A DNA stretch of 64,000 nt from an uncultured Paraglaciecola sp. (GCA_947498355.1 CANMKA010000003.1:62001-126000), one strand, 5' to 3'; shown: positions 38,413-49,155, counted from the stretch's first letter. Numbers and translations: made by a program. Notes: generated by a model from the sequence alone, not told the origin.

Positions 38413-39642
38413 TTATTGAAATTTAGTCATTTCAGACGCTGCTAATAACAATGCTCCAACACCATATAGCTGAGAGTCAGATTTTTTAGCTGGTTGAGGT
38501 GCTTTTCCTGGGTGCTGAACATAATTTAATCGACCACTTGGTTCGACTGCTCGTTCCAGTGCTTCCCAGCCTTTGATAACGCTTTGTCGAACTTCAGCAC
38601 TGGTTAAAATTCCGTTATTAACTCCCCAAGCTAAGCCAAAGGTAATAAAGCCAGTACCACTCATTTCTGGAGATGTAATTAATTCAGGATCAGCTAAGGA
38701 TGCAGGCCAGTGGCCTTCTTTAGCTTGTCGCTTTAGTAGACCTGCTGCATTTTTCTTAAAAAGTTCGATATAGCGAGCCTTTGAGGGATGCCCTTTGGGT
38801 AATTCTTCAATTAACATGGGTAAAGCTGCAAACACCCAACCGTTACCACGACTCCAGAAAACGGGTTTATCATTGACGGTTTTCATATCAAAGTATCGGC
38901 TATCTCGATAATATAACCCCCAGTCTTCAGAGAATAAGTAATCTACAGATGCCCAAAATTCTTTATCAGCATAATCAAAATACCTTGAATCTCCGGTTAT
39001 ATTAGATAGTTTTAACCAAGCTCTCGGGGCCATGAATAAAGCATCAGCCCAACACCATCTAAGCTGACAATTAGCTTCTAAATGGTCAAAACCTGTGCCG
39101 GAGGCTTTAGTCGCTCGCATATCCAAACTTACTTGTGGTTTGTTCTCTAAGATCCAATCAAAAAGCTCTTTTGTGGGTTTAAGTGCGTCTTGATTACCGT
39201 TTTTTTCTGTCAGCCAAAGGTAAGTTTGTGCAATGGTATGATCATCTGCATGATATGGACGGCCAGTTAAAAAACTATATTCTTCTTGTTTTGCCATCTG
39301 TTCAATAGCCGTTAGCAGCTCTTTATCATTAACCGTATCAATCCAACGAGTCATACCTATATATAGTGCACCTTGGATCCACCATTTGGCACTTTCTGAC
39401 TTTGCTCGATGTGACTCAGGAATATAATGTAAATTACCGATTTGCCTTAATTGCCATCTAGCTGAACGATAACCAATATCCCTTGCTGATTTGTGAAAGC
39501 TTTGAAGTGATCTCGGTGTATGGGCTATGCTGTCTTCTGCCACAAAACTAGACTTTTGAGCGTGCTTAACACCGACACACCCAGATACGGAAAAACTCAA
39601 AATCAAAAGACCTTTAGTTATGGTTTTAAATTTTATTGTCAT
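38413..39642 (-). CDS. GH105-like unsaturated uronyl hydrolase, lipoprotein
   Basis: 409 residues with a lipobox LSFSVSGC (Cys22). The (alpha/alpha)6-barrel family pattern is visible in LTGRPYHADDHTIAQTYLWL, RWCWADALFMAPRAWLKLS (likely catalytic Asp200), FWSRGNGWVFAALPMLIEEL and ATKASGTGFDHLEANCQLRW. GH105 enzymes remove the 4,5-unsaturated uronic acid that lyases leave at oligosaccharide ends, from rhamnogalacturonan or ulvan. It is the first gene of a pair with the sulfatase and has a perfect two-part motif upstream. GH88 is a less likely alternative. Confidence 0.85.
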   Translation of the reverse strand: MTIKFKTITKGLLILSFSVSGCVGVKHAQKSSFVAEDSIAHTPRSLQSFHKSARDIGYRSARWQLRQIGNLHYIPESHRAKSESAKWWIQGALYIGMTRWIDTVNDKELLTAIEQMAKQEEYSFLTGRPYHADDHTIAQTYLWLTEKNGNQDALKPTKELFDWILENKPQVSLDMRATKASGTGFDHLEANCQLRWCWADALFMAPRAWLKLSNITGDSRYFDYADKEFWASVDYLFSEDWGLYYRDSRYFDMKTVNDKPVFWSRGNGWVFAALPMLIEELPKGHPSKARYIELFKKNAAGLLKRQAKEGHWPASLADPELITSPEMSGTGFITFGLAWGVNNGILTSAEVRQSVIKGWEALERAVEPSGRLNYVQHPGKAPQPAKKSDSQLYGVGALLLAASEMTKFQ

Positions 39643-40126
39643 TTTTTAATTTCCTTTAAAGTGAAAAATTAGTAAGTACCTAAGTTGCAAAGGAAGTTAT
39701 TATCCATTAAGTATTATTCTCATAACTAGCCAATCAAAGGCTATGATGGTTTGCTTTACTACAGGTCTTATAAAGAAAAGCCGATCTAACCCTCCATTGA
39801 TACCCCAGTCATTAAAACGAATTCGTTCAATATACTGGCGCTATTTGTAGTGGTAACAAGCGCTCCTAAGTTTGCTATTCTGAAAGGATATCTGAGGTAA
39901 AGAACGAACACTTTTACCTATCTATAAATGAAGTTTGTTAGCATTTAATCATTAGAACGTGTGGAGAGCTTTGCGAATGTTTGCTCTCGATAACATTATT
40001 CCCAGTGGCTTTTACAACATGATCTTTTAATGTTGACAAAAATATATTGTTTTAGTTGATATTGAATAAAGCCACGCAGCTAATATAATGGAGTGACTCA
40101 AGAGAGCGGGCTCAACAATTAAATTT
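39643..40126. other. intergenic region upstream of the GH105 gene
   Basis: 484 bp with a copy of the two-part motif (39768-39804) for the GH105-sulfatase pair. The remaining 300 bp, which follow the end of the PL24-type gene, hold no recognised gene or repeat. Confidence 0.6.
39768..39804 (-). promoter_or_regulatory. two-part promoter motif, copy 6 (GH105-sulfatase)
   Basis: Read on the minus strand: GGTATCA, 15 bases, GGCTTTTCTTTATAA. It ends 125 bp before the ATG at 39642. Confidence 0.73.
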
Positions 40127-41686
40127 CTATAGGCTGTTCGTCCCTAAATTTATAATTTGCAGATGGATGCTTCGCGTGTTACCAGTGCCATTTTCAAGTA
40201 AGTAATAGTAGAGTTTTCCTGCATGAATATGGACTACCCCTTTTTCAAATTGCGTCCCAGATGTATCCCCTTTATAGACACGTTTAAAATCACTACCGCC
40301 GCCACTCGCTTGCTCGACGAATGGATAGCCGTTTTCTAGGCCGATAATGTAAATATAGTTGTCTGTCGTATATAGAGTTGAAGCAGACGGAAAATTTGTG
40401 GTAGTGACAAATTTTCCTTTACCTTGTTTTTGGTAGCTATGATGATAAATGTTTTGTTTGACTTTGCCGTCTACATATTCTGCCGTTCGGCCAATCATGT
40501 GTACATCTCCTCTATCTGTTACCGTCCAGTCAAAGCCGCCGGTTATGCTAACTTGGTTTTTGGCTTTAGCATGAGGTAACAGGCTACTGGGTTTAAATAT
40601 CAGGGCTTCTTCGGCTTTGACTAACGGTGTGGTAATCCCTTTACCTTGGTAGTTTTTCCAATTGTTTTTGCCGTTAGGGTCATCTGAGTACGCGTAGTAC
40701 ATGCCATCTTGGGCTCTAAATTTGTCAGGCAAGTTGAAACGTCGCTGAAAGCCAACTCTGATTTTACCAGCCTTGTGCTTGACGCTACCGTAAATACTCC
40801 AGTTTTTTATGGCTCCTTTGTTTCCGGCGCCTAACACGTTGAAATGGGTAAAGTCGCTCCATTTTGCTTGTTTAGGTTGGTACTTATTAAACACGATACG
40901 CCCATCATGAGAGCTACCTTGGCGCATCTGCATAAAAAGGTCGCCTTCATCGTTCATGAAGAAAGCTGGATAAGTGAGTCGCGAAAATGCATCGTGATTT
41001 ACCACTCCTGTCATGGTTACATGCTTGTAGTCGAGGTCGCCATCGCTATGTTCGCTGGTATCTTTGACAAACTGGTTTAAGGTGAACGCTTGGTCACTAA
41101 CCGTTGCTGCACCGGGTAGGCTGTAAGAATAGCGAAAGTAATCGCTTTCAAAGCTGCCATTTCCTCCAGTTTTAGTGTCTTGTCGGTAGGCATGCATGTC
41201 GTAAAGCAAGTGAATGGTCTGATCTTTGGGGCTAATCCCGATCGCTATCGTGTTATGGGTTTCACCTACCCACCACCGTCCTTCAAAGCCTGTGTGTTTA
41301 TGGGGGAATGCTACAGTAGCAAAGGTGCCTGTTTGGGTGTTGTATCGACTTAACATGACGTGACGGTCTTGTATGCCACCACGGTACCAAGTCATAAATA
41401 CATAGTTTTGATAGGCTTTTATCGCATCACCGTGGGGGGAGATTGCTTTACCGTAAGCATAGTTAAGTTTTTGGCCTTGGATATAAGGCTCAGTTCTGGC
41501 CTGAGATACGGTTTTTTTTATCCCATCAAAAAATAGGGCTTGATGAGTAACTAGAACCTGTTGTTCGAGTGTAACTTCGGGGGAAGTAAGAGGGGTAGCT
41601 AGACAAACCTGACTAAAAAAATAAAGTATGCTGACCAACAAAGTATGCTGCAATAGGCTCTGCTCGCGGCCCCTAACTAAGTTCAT
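40127..41686 (-). CDS. PL24-type ulvan lyase
   Basis: 519 residues from the ATG at 41686 (MNLVRGREQ), which has GGAAGAG upstream; an in-frame start at 41719 adds 11 basic residues and is less likely. A signal peptide ends near FFSQVCLATP. The propeller body reads AYGKAISPHGDAIKAYQNYV, TWYRGGIQDRHVMLSRYNTQ, WWVGETHNTIAIGISPKD and HLLYDMHAYR. The residues His144, His165, Tyr239 and Arg255 match in spacing (21 and 16) the catalytic His146, His167, Tyr243 and Arg259 reported for LOR_107 of Alteromonas (from memory). Ulvan lyases cut the rhamnose-3-sulfate to uronic acid bond by beta-elimination. No two-part motif was found upstream. Confidence 0.82.
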   Translation of the reverse strand: MNLVRGREQSLLQHTLLVSILYFFSQVCLATPLTSPEVTLEQQVLVTHQALFFDGIKKTVSQARTEPYIQGQKLNYAYGKAISPHGDAIKAYQNYVFMTWYRGGIQDRHVMLSRYNTQTGTFATVAFPHKHTGFEGRWWVGETHNTIAIGISPKDQTIHLLYDMHAYRQDTKTGGNGSFESDYFRYSYSLPGAATVSDQAFTLNQFVKDTSEHSDGDLDYKHVTMTGVVNHDAFSRLTYPAFFMNDEGDLFMQMRQGSSHDGRIVFNKYQPKQAKWSDFTHFNVLGAGNKGAIKNWSIYGSVKHKAGKIRVGFQRRFNLPDKFRAQDGMYYAYSDDPNGKNNWKNYQGKGITTPLVKAEEALIFKPSSLLPHAKAKNQVSITGGFDWTVTDRGDVHMIGRTAEYVDGKVKQNIYHHSYQKQGKGKFVTTTNFPSASTLYTTDNYIYIIGLENGYPFVEQASGGGSDFKRVYKGDTSGTQFEKGVVHIHAGKLYYYLLENGTGNTRSIHLQIINLGTNSL

Positions 41687-41808
41687 TCTGTGTCTCTTCC
41701 TTTTATCTGTGTCGCACAATCCGCTCTATACCACAATCCGCGCGATACTATACACAATAAAAGGAAGGTTAGGGTCTTAAATTACGCCCCTAAATTTTTA
41801 GGCCTTGC

Positions 41809-42819
41809 TTACATGTTTTGTTGTTCGACAATTTGGTCGAGTAATCCAAGCATGAGTTTAGTTCCCGTACCTGAGGCAATTCCATCAAATACATTCTCGA
41901 CGTTTTTTCCTTGTTGTCCGCCCGCTAAGTCACTCACTGAGCGAATGATGACCCAATCTACGTCATTAACAAAGCAAACTTGTCCCACAGCAGCTGATTC
42001 CATTTCGCTAACTTGTGCTTGGTAAACTTGTTGAAGCCAGTGTCTATATTCTGCGTTGTCGACGAACACCGAGCCCGTTACACCATTTCCTCCTATTTTT
42101 ATTTTTATAGGCTTACCCGATGGCATTTTTATTGGGCTGACTTGTGCTACTGCTTGTTTAGTTAGTTTAATCAGTTCAGGGGTAGCGCGAAAATAAGGCA
42201 TTTGCTTGGGCGTGTCCCAACCTTGCTTAATTACTGACATTTCTTCTGGGTGCAGATAGCCAAAATTGCTGTAGTTTGGGGCGTTAGGGTCGGTTTTTAG
42301 TCTGGCGTGATAAGTCTTTAAAGCTTGTTCGTAGTAGTCTGGCAACACATAGGTATTACCTGACTTGCCGCCGGAGTTGAGGTTTGGGTTAACATACACT
42401 GACTCATCGTGAAAGTACCATCGCTCCGGCACGGCTATATCACCAGGGGAGAACTCAGGGTTAATCCCTCCTGCTATGCCCATCATTACCACTCTGTCGA
42501 TAGGAAAGTAGTCGAGGGCCATCTGCATAGTCATAGCGGCATTGGGTACGCTAATGCCTGTAGTAAAAATGATTATGGGTTCGTCTTTGTATCGGCCTAT
42601 TTGATATTTTACACCGCGAATTTGCACCGTCTCGGTGATTTGTGCGTGGTCGATTTTTGACATTGCTCGATTGATAGCTTTAATTTCTGGCGCGTACGCT
42701 GCGACGATCGCCGTCCATTTGTTTTCGACTTTAAATTCTTTTGGGCCGTAAACAGAGGATGGTTGTCCGTGTGCCTGAATTGACAATACGCAGAGCACTA
42801 AAAATATTAACTTGAGCAT
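41809..42819 (-). CDS. exported nucleoside phosphorylase / nucleosidase family protein
   Basis: 336 residues with a signal peptide (LKLIFLVLCVLSIQAHGQ). The body has the PNP/UDP phosphorylase fold as in 5'-methylthioadenosine nucleosidase: VVMMGIAGGINPEFSPGDI, the ribose-binding Glu in QVSEMESAAVGQVC and the catalytic Asp in IRSVSDLAGG. Most nucleosidases of this type are cytoplasmic, so the signal peptide points to periplasmic salvage of nucleosides. It lies upstream of the PL24-type gene on the same strand, 122 bp away; a functional link is not evident. Confidence 0.82.
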   Translation of the reverse strand: MLKLIFLVLCVLSIQAHGQPSSVYGPKEFKVENKWTAIVAAYAPEIKAINRAMSKIDHAQITETVQIRGVKYQIGRYKDEPIIIFTTGISVPNAAMTMQMALDYFPIDRVVMMGIAGGINPEFSPGDIAVPERWYFHDESVYVNPNLNSGGKSGNTYVLPDYYEQALKTYHARLKTDPNAPNYSNFGYLHPEEMSVIKQGWDTPKQMPYFRATPELIKLTKQAVAQVSPIKMPSGKPIKIKIGGNGVTGSVFVDNAEYRHWLQQVYQAQVSEMESAAVGQVCFVNDVDWVIIRSVSDLAGGQQGKNVENVFDGIASGTGTKLMLGLLDQIVEQQNM

Positions 42820-43048
42820 GGGGCGACCTTACTGTGTTATTCAAAATTTCTGTATCAAAACAGGGCGGTGAAGTAGAAATTTGTGCAAATTTGGACCAAT
42901 TTCACCGAATTTAATCCAATATGGTGATCTTTATTGGCCTTAGCTAAACAATAGAAAGAAGTGTGCCAATGGTGGCGTATAGTTTATTTGGTGGTATTAA
43001 AAGGTCAGTTACTCATTGCACCAGCTTAGCTCTGCTCTAAAACACAGC

Positions 43049-43477
43049 TTAAATATATTTAACAACAGCCAAGCTGACTATGGCAAATAGCCCAAGTACC
43101 GGTGCTTCGTTGAGTATCCGGTAAAATTTGGGGGGGTGTTTATTTTTATCTTTGGCAAAAGCGTCAAGTAACTTATACAAGTACCCATGATATGCATAAA
43201 GTGCAATCACCAATACTAATTTAGCGTGTAGCCAAGTAGATGAGGCAAACCAAGCGCTACCATATAAAAAGATTAACCAAACACCGAATATTAAAGTCAG
43301 CAAGGCAAAAGGGGTGACAAAAAACCATAGCCTACGCTCCATTATCTTAAACTGTTCTTTTACTGCCATATTGCTAGTTGAAGCATGGTAGACAAATAAA
43401 CGGGGCAAATAAAAGATACCCGCCATCCAAGCTATCATGAAAAAGATGTGTAATGCTTTTATCCAAAGTATGGTCAT
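43049..43477 (-). CDS. hemJ: protoporphyrinogen oxidase HemJ
   Basis: 142-residue inner-membrane protein with four helices. ILWIKALHIFFMIAWMAGIF, LPRLFVYHAST, MERRLWFFVTPFALLTLIFG, WLHAKLVLVIALYAYHGYL and RILNEAPVLGLFAIVSLAVV match the HemJ family (UPF0093), including His10 and the LPRLFVYH stretch. HemJ oxidises protoporphyrinogen IX in haem synthesis where HemG and HemY are absent. It is 18 bp downstream of the chloride channel gene. Confidence 0.88.
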   Translation of the reverse strand: MTILWIKALHIFFMIAWMAGIFYLPRLFVYHASTSNMAVKEQFKIMERRLWFFVTPFALLTLIFGVWLIFLYGSAWFASSTWLHAKLVLVIALYAYHGYLYKLLDAFAKDKNKHPPKFYRILNEAPVLGLFAIVSLAVVKYI

Positions 43478-43495
43478 AAAATTTAGAGGAGTTTC

Positions 43496-45172
43496 CTAGT
43501 AGCTGGCATGATGTAGGTGCTTGCTTAAACTATCCCAAGTAATAACACCGACGATATTTTCGGGGGTATCTTCGTAAATGTAAACTGCTCCTTTTCGTTC
43601 TTGGGCTAAAATGGCGTAAACCTCTGCCAATGTTTTTTGAAATTTGACGCCTTGTAGGGGTTCTCTTACCAGCCTAGCACTCTCGCCATCAAGGCCCGAA
43701 TCTAGATAAGTCCATTCATATACTCGGGTTTGACCATCATCCAAAGCCAATAAAAAATACACTTCGGGATTATCTTCTAGGCGATTTACTGGGTTGTCGC
43801 TAGGGCTATGTAGTACTTCAAATTGGGTACTCATTACAGCTAATACGCCAGTTTTTTGTAACGAATCTTGGACTGGCGAAATGGTGTATGGCAGTTTTTG
43901 AAAATCTAATTGCTGAATAAATATCGATTTATTTTTGAAGACTTGGGTAGAGGTAACGTAAGCTGGCACGACTACTAATATAGTAGGTAAAATAAGAGCA
44001 GTAGTATTGGATAATTCCATTACTGCCGACAATGCAGCCAAAGGGGCGTGGACTACAGCAGCCATCAGCCCTGCCATACCTAATAACGAAAAACTTCCGT
44101 ATAGCTGCTCTGAATTGCTCGTAAATAGCCCCAGCGGGGCCGCTAAAATTACGCCGCTGAACATGCCAATTACAAATACAGGGCCCATTAATCCCCCCGG
44201 GATCCCCAAAGCAATAGCGACTACGGTTAACACAAATTTGGCGCACAGAATGGCCACCAGTAATTGTATGCTAGCGTTTTGGCTTAGCATTTGTTGCGCC
44301 GAGTCGAAACTGGCGCCAAGGGATTCAGGTAAAACAAAACCAATGGCACCTGTGATTACAGCAGCCAATAAAAGTCGAACAATCATATTGATGCGACTAA
44401 ATTCATGCATGACTTTCATTAGGCTGCGATTAAACAACGCAGCGAGTCCACCTAGAAATACGCCGAGTAGAATTAGATACAAATAAATCCAACCGCTAAA
44501 TTCGTGAAAATGAATAAACGACAAATCATGAGAACCACCAAATACCATACGGGTGAGCACACTGCCGCAAGCAGCAGCTAACATTATGGGTATAAATATG
44601 TGTACCTTGTATTCTCTAAATACGACTTCCATAACAAAGATAACAGCTGCAAAAGGTGTATTGAATGAAGCTGAAATCCCAGCCGCTATCCCGCAACCAG
44701 ACAAGATCCTGATACTATTTTCTGGTAGTCGTAGCCAGTGACCAAAAAAAGTACTGCCTGAGGCGCCTAAGTGCACTGATGGCCCTTCACGGCCTACTGA
44801 AAAGCCGGAGGCAATGGCGAATGCTCCCCCTAAAAATTGGTTGATTGTGGTACGGAACGGGATCCGTCCAAAAAAGTGTTTTACTCTATGAATAACAAAT
44901 GGGATACCCATACGATAGTGCTTGAAGCCGGTTAATAGGGCGACAGCCAATATACATAATGCGCCGACTATGGGCAGGAAAAAGCGATAAGTAGGGGACA
45001 AATCATTGTAGGTTTGAGCATCACCCATAAACAGGCTATGCAAACCGTCGATAGTGAGTTTAAAAAGTATAATCAATAAAGCAGCACAGGTGCCGCTGAC
45101 TACTCCCATTAAACACAATTCTAGAGACGCGCCTTGGGTAGCTAATTTTTGTCTAAATTTACTAAGATCCAT
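43496..45172 (-). CDS. ClC-family chloride channel/antiporter with CBS region
   Basis: 558-residue inner-membrane protein. The selectivity motifs are FSVGREGPSVHLGASGS (gating Glu about 129), SGCGIAAGISASFNTPFAAV and IPGGLMGPVFVIGMFSGV. Ten or more helices are followed by a cytoplasmic C-terminal part (about 425-558) with two partly recognisable CBS segments, the last reading KGAVYIYEDTPENIVGVITW. The lack of a Glu for the proton at the second gate was not assessed. It is divergent from the 45334 gene. Confidence 0.9.
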   Translation of the reverse strand: MDLSKFRQKLATQGASLELCLMGVVSGTCAALLIILFKLTIDGLHSLFMGDAQTYNDLSPTYRFFLPIVGALCILAVALLTGFKHYRMGIPFVIHRVKHFFGRIPFRTTINQFLGGAFAIASGFSVGREGPSVHLGASGSTFFGHWLRLPENSIRILSGCGIAAGISASFNTPFAAVIFVMEVVFREYKVHIFIPIMLAAACGSVLTRMVFGGSHDLSFIHFHEFSGWIYLYLILLGVFLGGLAALFNRSLMKVMHEFSRINMIVRLLLAAVITGAIGFVLPESLGASFDSAQQMLSQNASIQLLVAILCAKFVLTVVAIALGIPGGLMGPVFVIGMFSGVILAAPLGLFTSNSEQLYGSFSLLGMAGLMAAVVHAPLAALSAVMELSNTTALILPTILVVVPAYVTSTQVFKNKSIFIQQLDFQKLPYTISPVQDSLQKTGVLAVMSTQFEVLHSPSDNPVNRLEDNPEVYFLLALDDGQTRVYEWTYLDSGLDGESARLVREPLQGVKFQKTLAEVYAILAQERKGAVYIYEDTPENIVGVITWDSLSKHLHHASY

Positions 45173-45333
45173 AATTCTACAGCTAGGTGCGCATATTTTA
45201 AGCTTATCATATGAGTTCTGGGTGGGAAGCCTTCATTAGGTTTTTGTGAGCTGTGAATACACTGAATGTTGGCAGAGTTTTTTACAAAGGTGGTAAGCTA
45301 TTGGCTAATTAGATTGAACAGTTTGAGTCGCGT

Positions 45334-46044
45334 TTGAAATTTTCTGAGTTGAAGGGCCAGTTTGGGGCGTTTAAAGTTTATGTAGTCATAGCCGTACTGC
45401 TTGGTTTAAGTGGTTACTTAGGGTTTATTTTAGGTAATGAAAACTATGCTATTCAGCAACAGCTAATCGATACCCATGAAGTGAGCATTAAAAATTTGAA
45501 AGCTGAAAATAGCCGTTTAACCAAGGATTTAAATATCCTTGGTGTTGAGCTCGAAGTCGCCAGGTTAGCTGAGCGTCGAGGATTTGCTGATATTCAGAAT
45601 GGCTTACAGAGAGAGCAAGCGTTAAATGAAAAAATTGCGTTTTTTGAAATGGTCATGGCACCAGAATTGACTCAAGATGGGTTTTTAATTGAAGGTTTTA
45701 ATATAGAACCATCTTTAAGTGATAAAGCGTATCGGTTTGAATTGATTTTATTGCAGCAAAATAAAATTAAACGTCCATCAAGTGGCAGGTTAAATGCTAA
45801 GTTAGTGGGAAGTTTATATGGGGAGCCTCACACAATAGCGTTAGACTCCCTTTTAGTTAATCAAGATAAGTCTGTTTTGCGCTACAGCTTTAAGTATTTT
45901 CAACTCATTGAAGGTGAGTTAATTTTACCCGAAGGTTTTTTGCCGGAAAAGGTCGAGGTGAAGACCGTAATTTATCAAAATAAACGTAAGAAAGGTGAGT
46001 TGGAGACCAGTTTTGATTGGCCTAGTGACACGAATATTGAATAA
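45334..46044 (+). CDS. DUF6776-like membrane-anchored coiled-coil protein
   Basis: 236 residues starting with a TTG, since no ATG or GTG is found in frame before the membrane helix and an in-frame stop lies just upstream. One helix (about 15-33, VYVVIAVLLGLSGYLGFIL) is followed by a coiled coil (about 40-95, IKNLKAENSRLTKDLNILGV) and a beta-rich domain to about 225. It resembles DUF6776 (from memory). Its function is unknown. It precedes erpA by 82 bp on the same strand. Confidence 0.75.
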   Translation: MKFSELKGQFGAFKVYVVIAVLLGLSGYLGFILGNENYAIQQQLIDTHEVSIKNLKAENSRLTKDLNILGVELEVARLAERRGFADIQNGLQREQALNEKIAFFEMVMAPELTQDGFLIEGFNIEPSLSDKAYRFELILLQQNKIKRPSSGRLNAKLVGSLYGEPHTIALDSLLVNQDKSVLRYSFKYFQLIEGELILPEGFLPEKVEVKTVIYQNKRKKGELETSFDWPSDTNIE

Positions 46045-46126
46045 TACCAGCTATACTTGACCAAATTACTCAAGTACTGGATAATCCCCAGCATAGTAAG
46101 ATTGTATAAGTTAACGAGGTTTTAGT

Positions 46127-46471
46127 ATGACAGTTCAAACAGCATTACCCATTGAATTCTCTGATGCGGCTGCACGAAAGGTTAAAACCTTAGTGGAAGA
46201 AGAAGAAAATCCTAATTTGAAGTTACGTGTTTATGTAACCGGAGGAGGCTGTTCTGGCTTTCAGTATGGGTTTACTTTTGATGAAGCGGTTAATGAAGGC
46301 GATACCACCATAGATAAAGATCAAGTTACCCTAGTGGTTGATCCTATGAGTTTGCAGTACTTAGTTGGCGGAGAAGTTGATTACACTGAGGGCTTAGAGG
46401 GCTCAAGGTTTTTAGTTAATAATCCGAATGCAACCACTACTTGCGGTTGCGGGTCGTCTTTCACAGTTTAA
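46127..46471 (+). CDS. erpA: iron-sulfur cluster insertion protein ErpA
   Basis: 114-residue A-type carrier that delivers Fe-S clusters to target enzymes, essential in many bacteria for isoprenoid synthesis. The three cluster ligands are the Cys in [11 protein letters not shown] and the two in TTCGCGSSF at the end. [20 protein letters not shown] and [20 protein letters not shown] are typical of ErpA. A strong terminator follows. Confidence 0.96.
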   Translation: MTVQTALPIEFSDAAARKVKTLVEEEENPNLKLRVYVTGGGCSGFQYGFTFDEAVNEGDTTIDKDQVTLVVDPMSLQYLVGGEVDYTEGLEGSRFLVNNPNATTTCGCGSSFTV

Positions 46472-46528
46472 TGGAATGGCCAATTAGGTCAGCTAGTGAC
46501 TCATTTGGGTATTGAGTACCCAATCAAT

Positions 46529-46579
46529 AAAAAAAGCCGAGTATGTTATACCTATTGGTAACACATATTCGGCTTTTTT
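46529..46579. terminator. bidirectional terminator, erpA / argD
   Basis: AAAAAAGCCGA and TATGTTA pair with TAACACAT and TCGGCTTTTTT (one mismatch). A- and T-runs on either side serve both convergent genes. Confidence 0.88.
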
Positions 46580-46590
46580 GGTCCTAGGGT

Positions 46591-47811
<1,221 letters not shown>

Positions 47812-47914
47812 TTACTGTGTCAGAAAAAATGACTCAATATTGTCTCAGAATCCGTTAATGTTGTCTTTAGCTTTCATCCTCTTACATTAAATAATTGTGT
47901 AAAAGGGGATAAGG

Positions 47915-49063
47915 CTAGTCTTGGACCTCGGCAGTTAAGCCTAAGGAACGAAGATCCGTTAATTTGAGTAACTCTAAAGAACCTTTGGGCATTTGGGCAG
48001 AACGGATCAGCTCTTTTGATTGCTCTAACGTAATCAGTTTGTGTCGTTTTAACATACGATACTGGGCATAAGTTTGCCCTTGCTTGAGTAGCTTTGCCAT
48101 AGCTGATAATTCTTGAGGAGGGGCATCGCTATTTAGCTCTAGCATGGCGTGAAGAATCGGGATCCGTTGTAAATTCATGTGTTTGATTAGGCGAGTACTG
48201 GCATCAAACGCATATTGATTGACTAAACCAACTAAAAAATTGCCAGAAGGGCTGACTCTTTGCAGCGCTTTATGTTCTTCATGTTGACGTTTCTTTTCGG
48301 TTTCGTTGAGGGCTTCTTGCTGAACCTGTTCAAAGATACGAAAATATAAGCGTGTTACCACTATTTTCCCCAAAGCCTGCAGCATGCCTAGGCAAAATGC
48401 ATGCTGCGGGTTGATGTTACTGATAGAGGCAATTTGTTTACACGAAATGGCTGTACCCAGTGCCTCTTCCCAGATTCGATGCTTAATGTCTGGGAATGGA
48501 TCAGTAATCTGTGGGAGCCAGCGTTTAAACGCTAATGATGTGATTATCATGCTTAAATTTTCGATACCAAAAAAACCTAAACCTGCACGCATACTGTCGA
48601 CCAGTATGACTTTTCCTTTGCTGTTGGTTCGTTGGTATTTGGGTTGGTTGACTAGCTTGAGTAGGTCGTTGTATAGCCACGATATATTGCTTGCAATAGG
48701 CTCTGCTTTAGAAATACTCGCGGCTTTAACGCTGGCGGCATCAAGTAATTCTGGAAGGTCTTCATCTATCCCTATGACTTTGTTGTATAGGTGCTCAGTA
48801 TCTTCGAGGAAAGGTTGCATTCTAAGCTCAACTTCTTCGTCGATTTGTTCGCTAACTGAAAGAAGAAAATTAATTTCCATCTTTTGGTTGAGATCACGTT
48901 CGCGAATTGCCTGCTTTTCAACAGTTAAGAGTTTACGAGAGGTTTTTTGTTGTTCCACTTCTATTGCGTTGGCTTTGGGTTGTCCTTCTTGGGCCAAATT
49001 GTCTTGTGCGATTTTTATATCGATAAATAAATCGTTTAAACGCTGTGCAATCTGTTGATCCAT
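47915..49063 (-). CDS. HDOD-domain protein
   Basis: 382 residues, soluble. An N-terminal helical stretch with many charged residues (about 1-80) is followed by an HDOD-like domain (about 90-265: ISKAEPIASNISWLYNDLLK, GLGFFGIENLSMIITSLAFK and HAFCLGMLQALGKIVVTRLY). HDOD proteins often act in signalling of motility or stress; the partner is not evident. It lies between pabA and argD on the same strand, which in E. coli are neighbours. Confidence 0.8.
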   Translation of the reverse strand: MDQQIAQRLNDLFIDIKIAQDNLAQEGQPKANAIEVEQQKTSRKLLTVEKQAIRERDLNQKMEINFLLSVSEQIDEEVELRMQPFLEDTEHLYNKVIGIDEDLPELLDAASVKAASISKAEPIASNISWLYNDLLKLVNQPKYQRTNSKGKVILVDSMRAGLGFFGIENLSMIITSLAFKRWLPQITDPFPDIKHRIWEEALGTAISCKQIASISNINPQHAFCLGMLQALGKIVVTRLYFRIFEQVQQEALNETEKKRQHEEHKALQRVSPSGNFLVGLVNQYAFDASTRLIKHMNLQRIPILHAMLELNSDAPPQELSAMAKLLKQGQTYAQYRMLKRHKLITLEQSKELIRSAQMPKGSLELLKLTDLRSLGLTAEVQD

Positions 49064-49155
49064 ATTTACAACTTATTCTACTGAGATAGCCTGGTATTAT
49101 TCAAAAAGTATACCAAACGACTAAGGATTGATACCGCTAAAGGTGACTTTTATCT

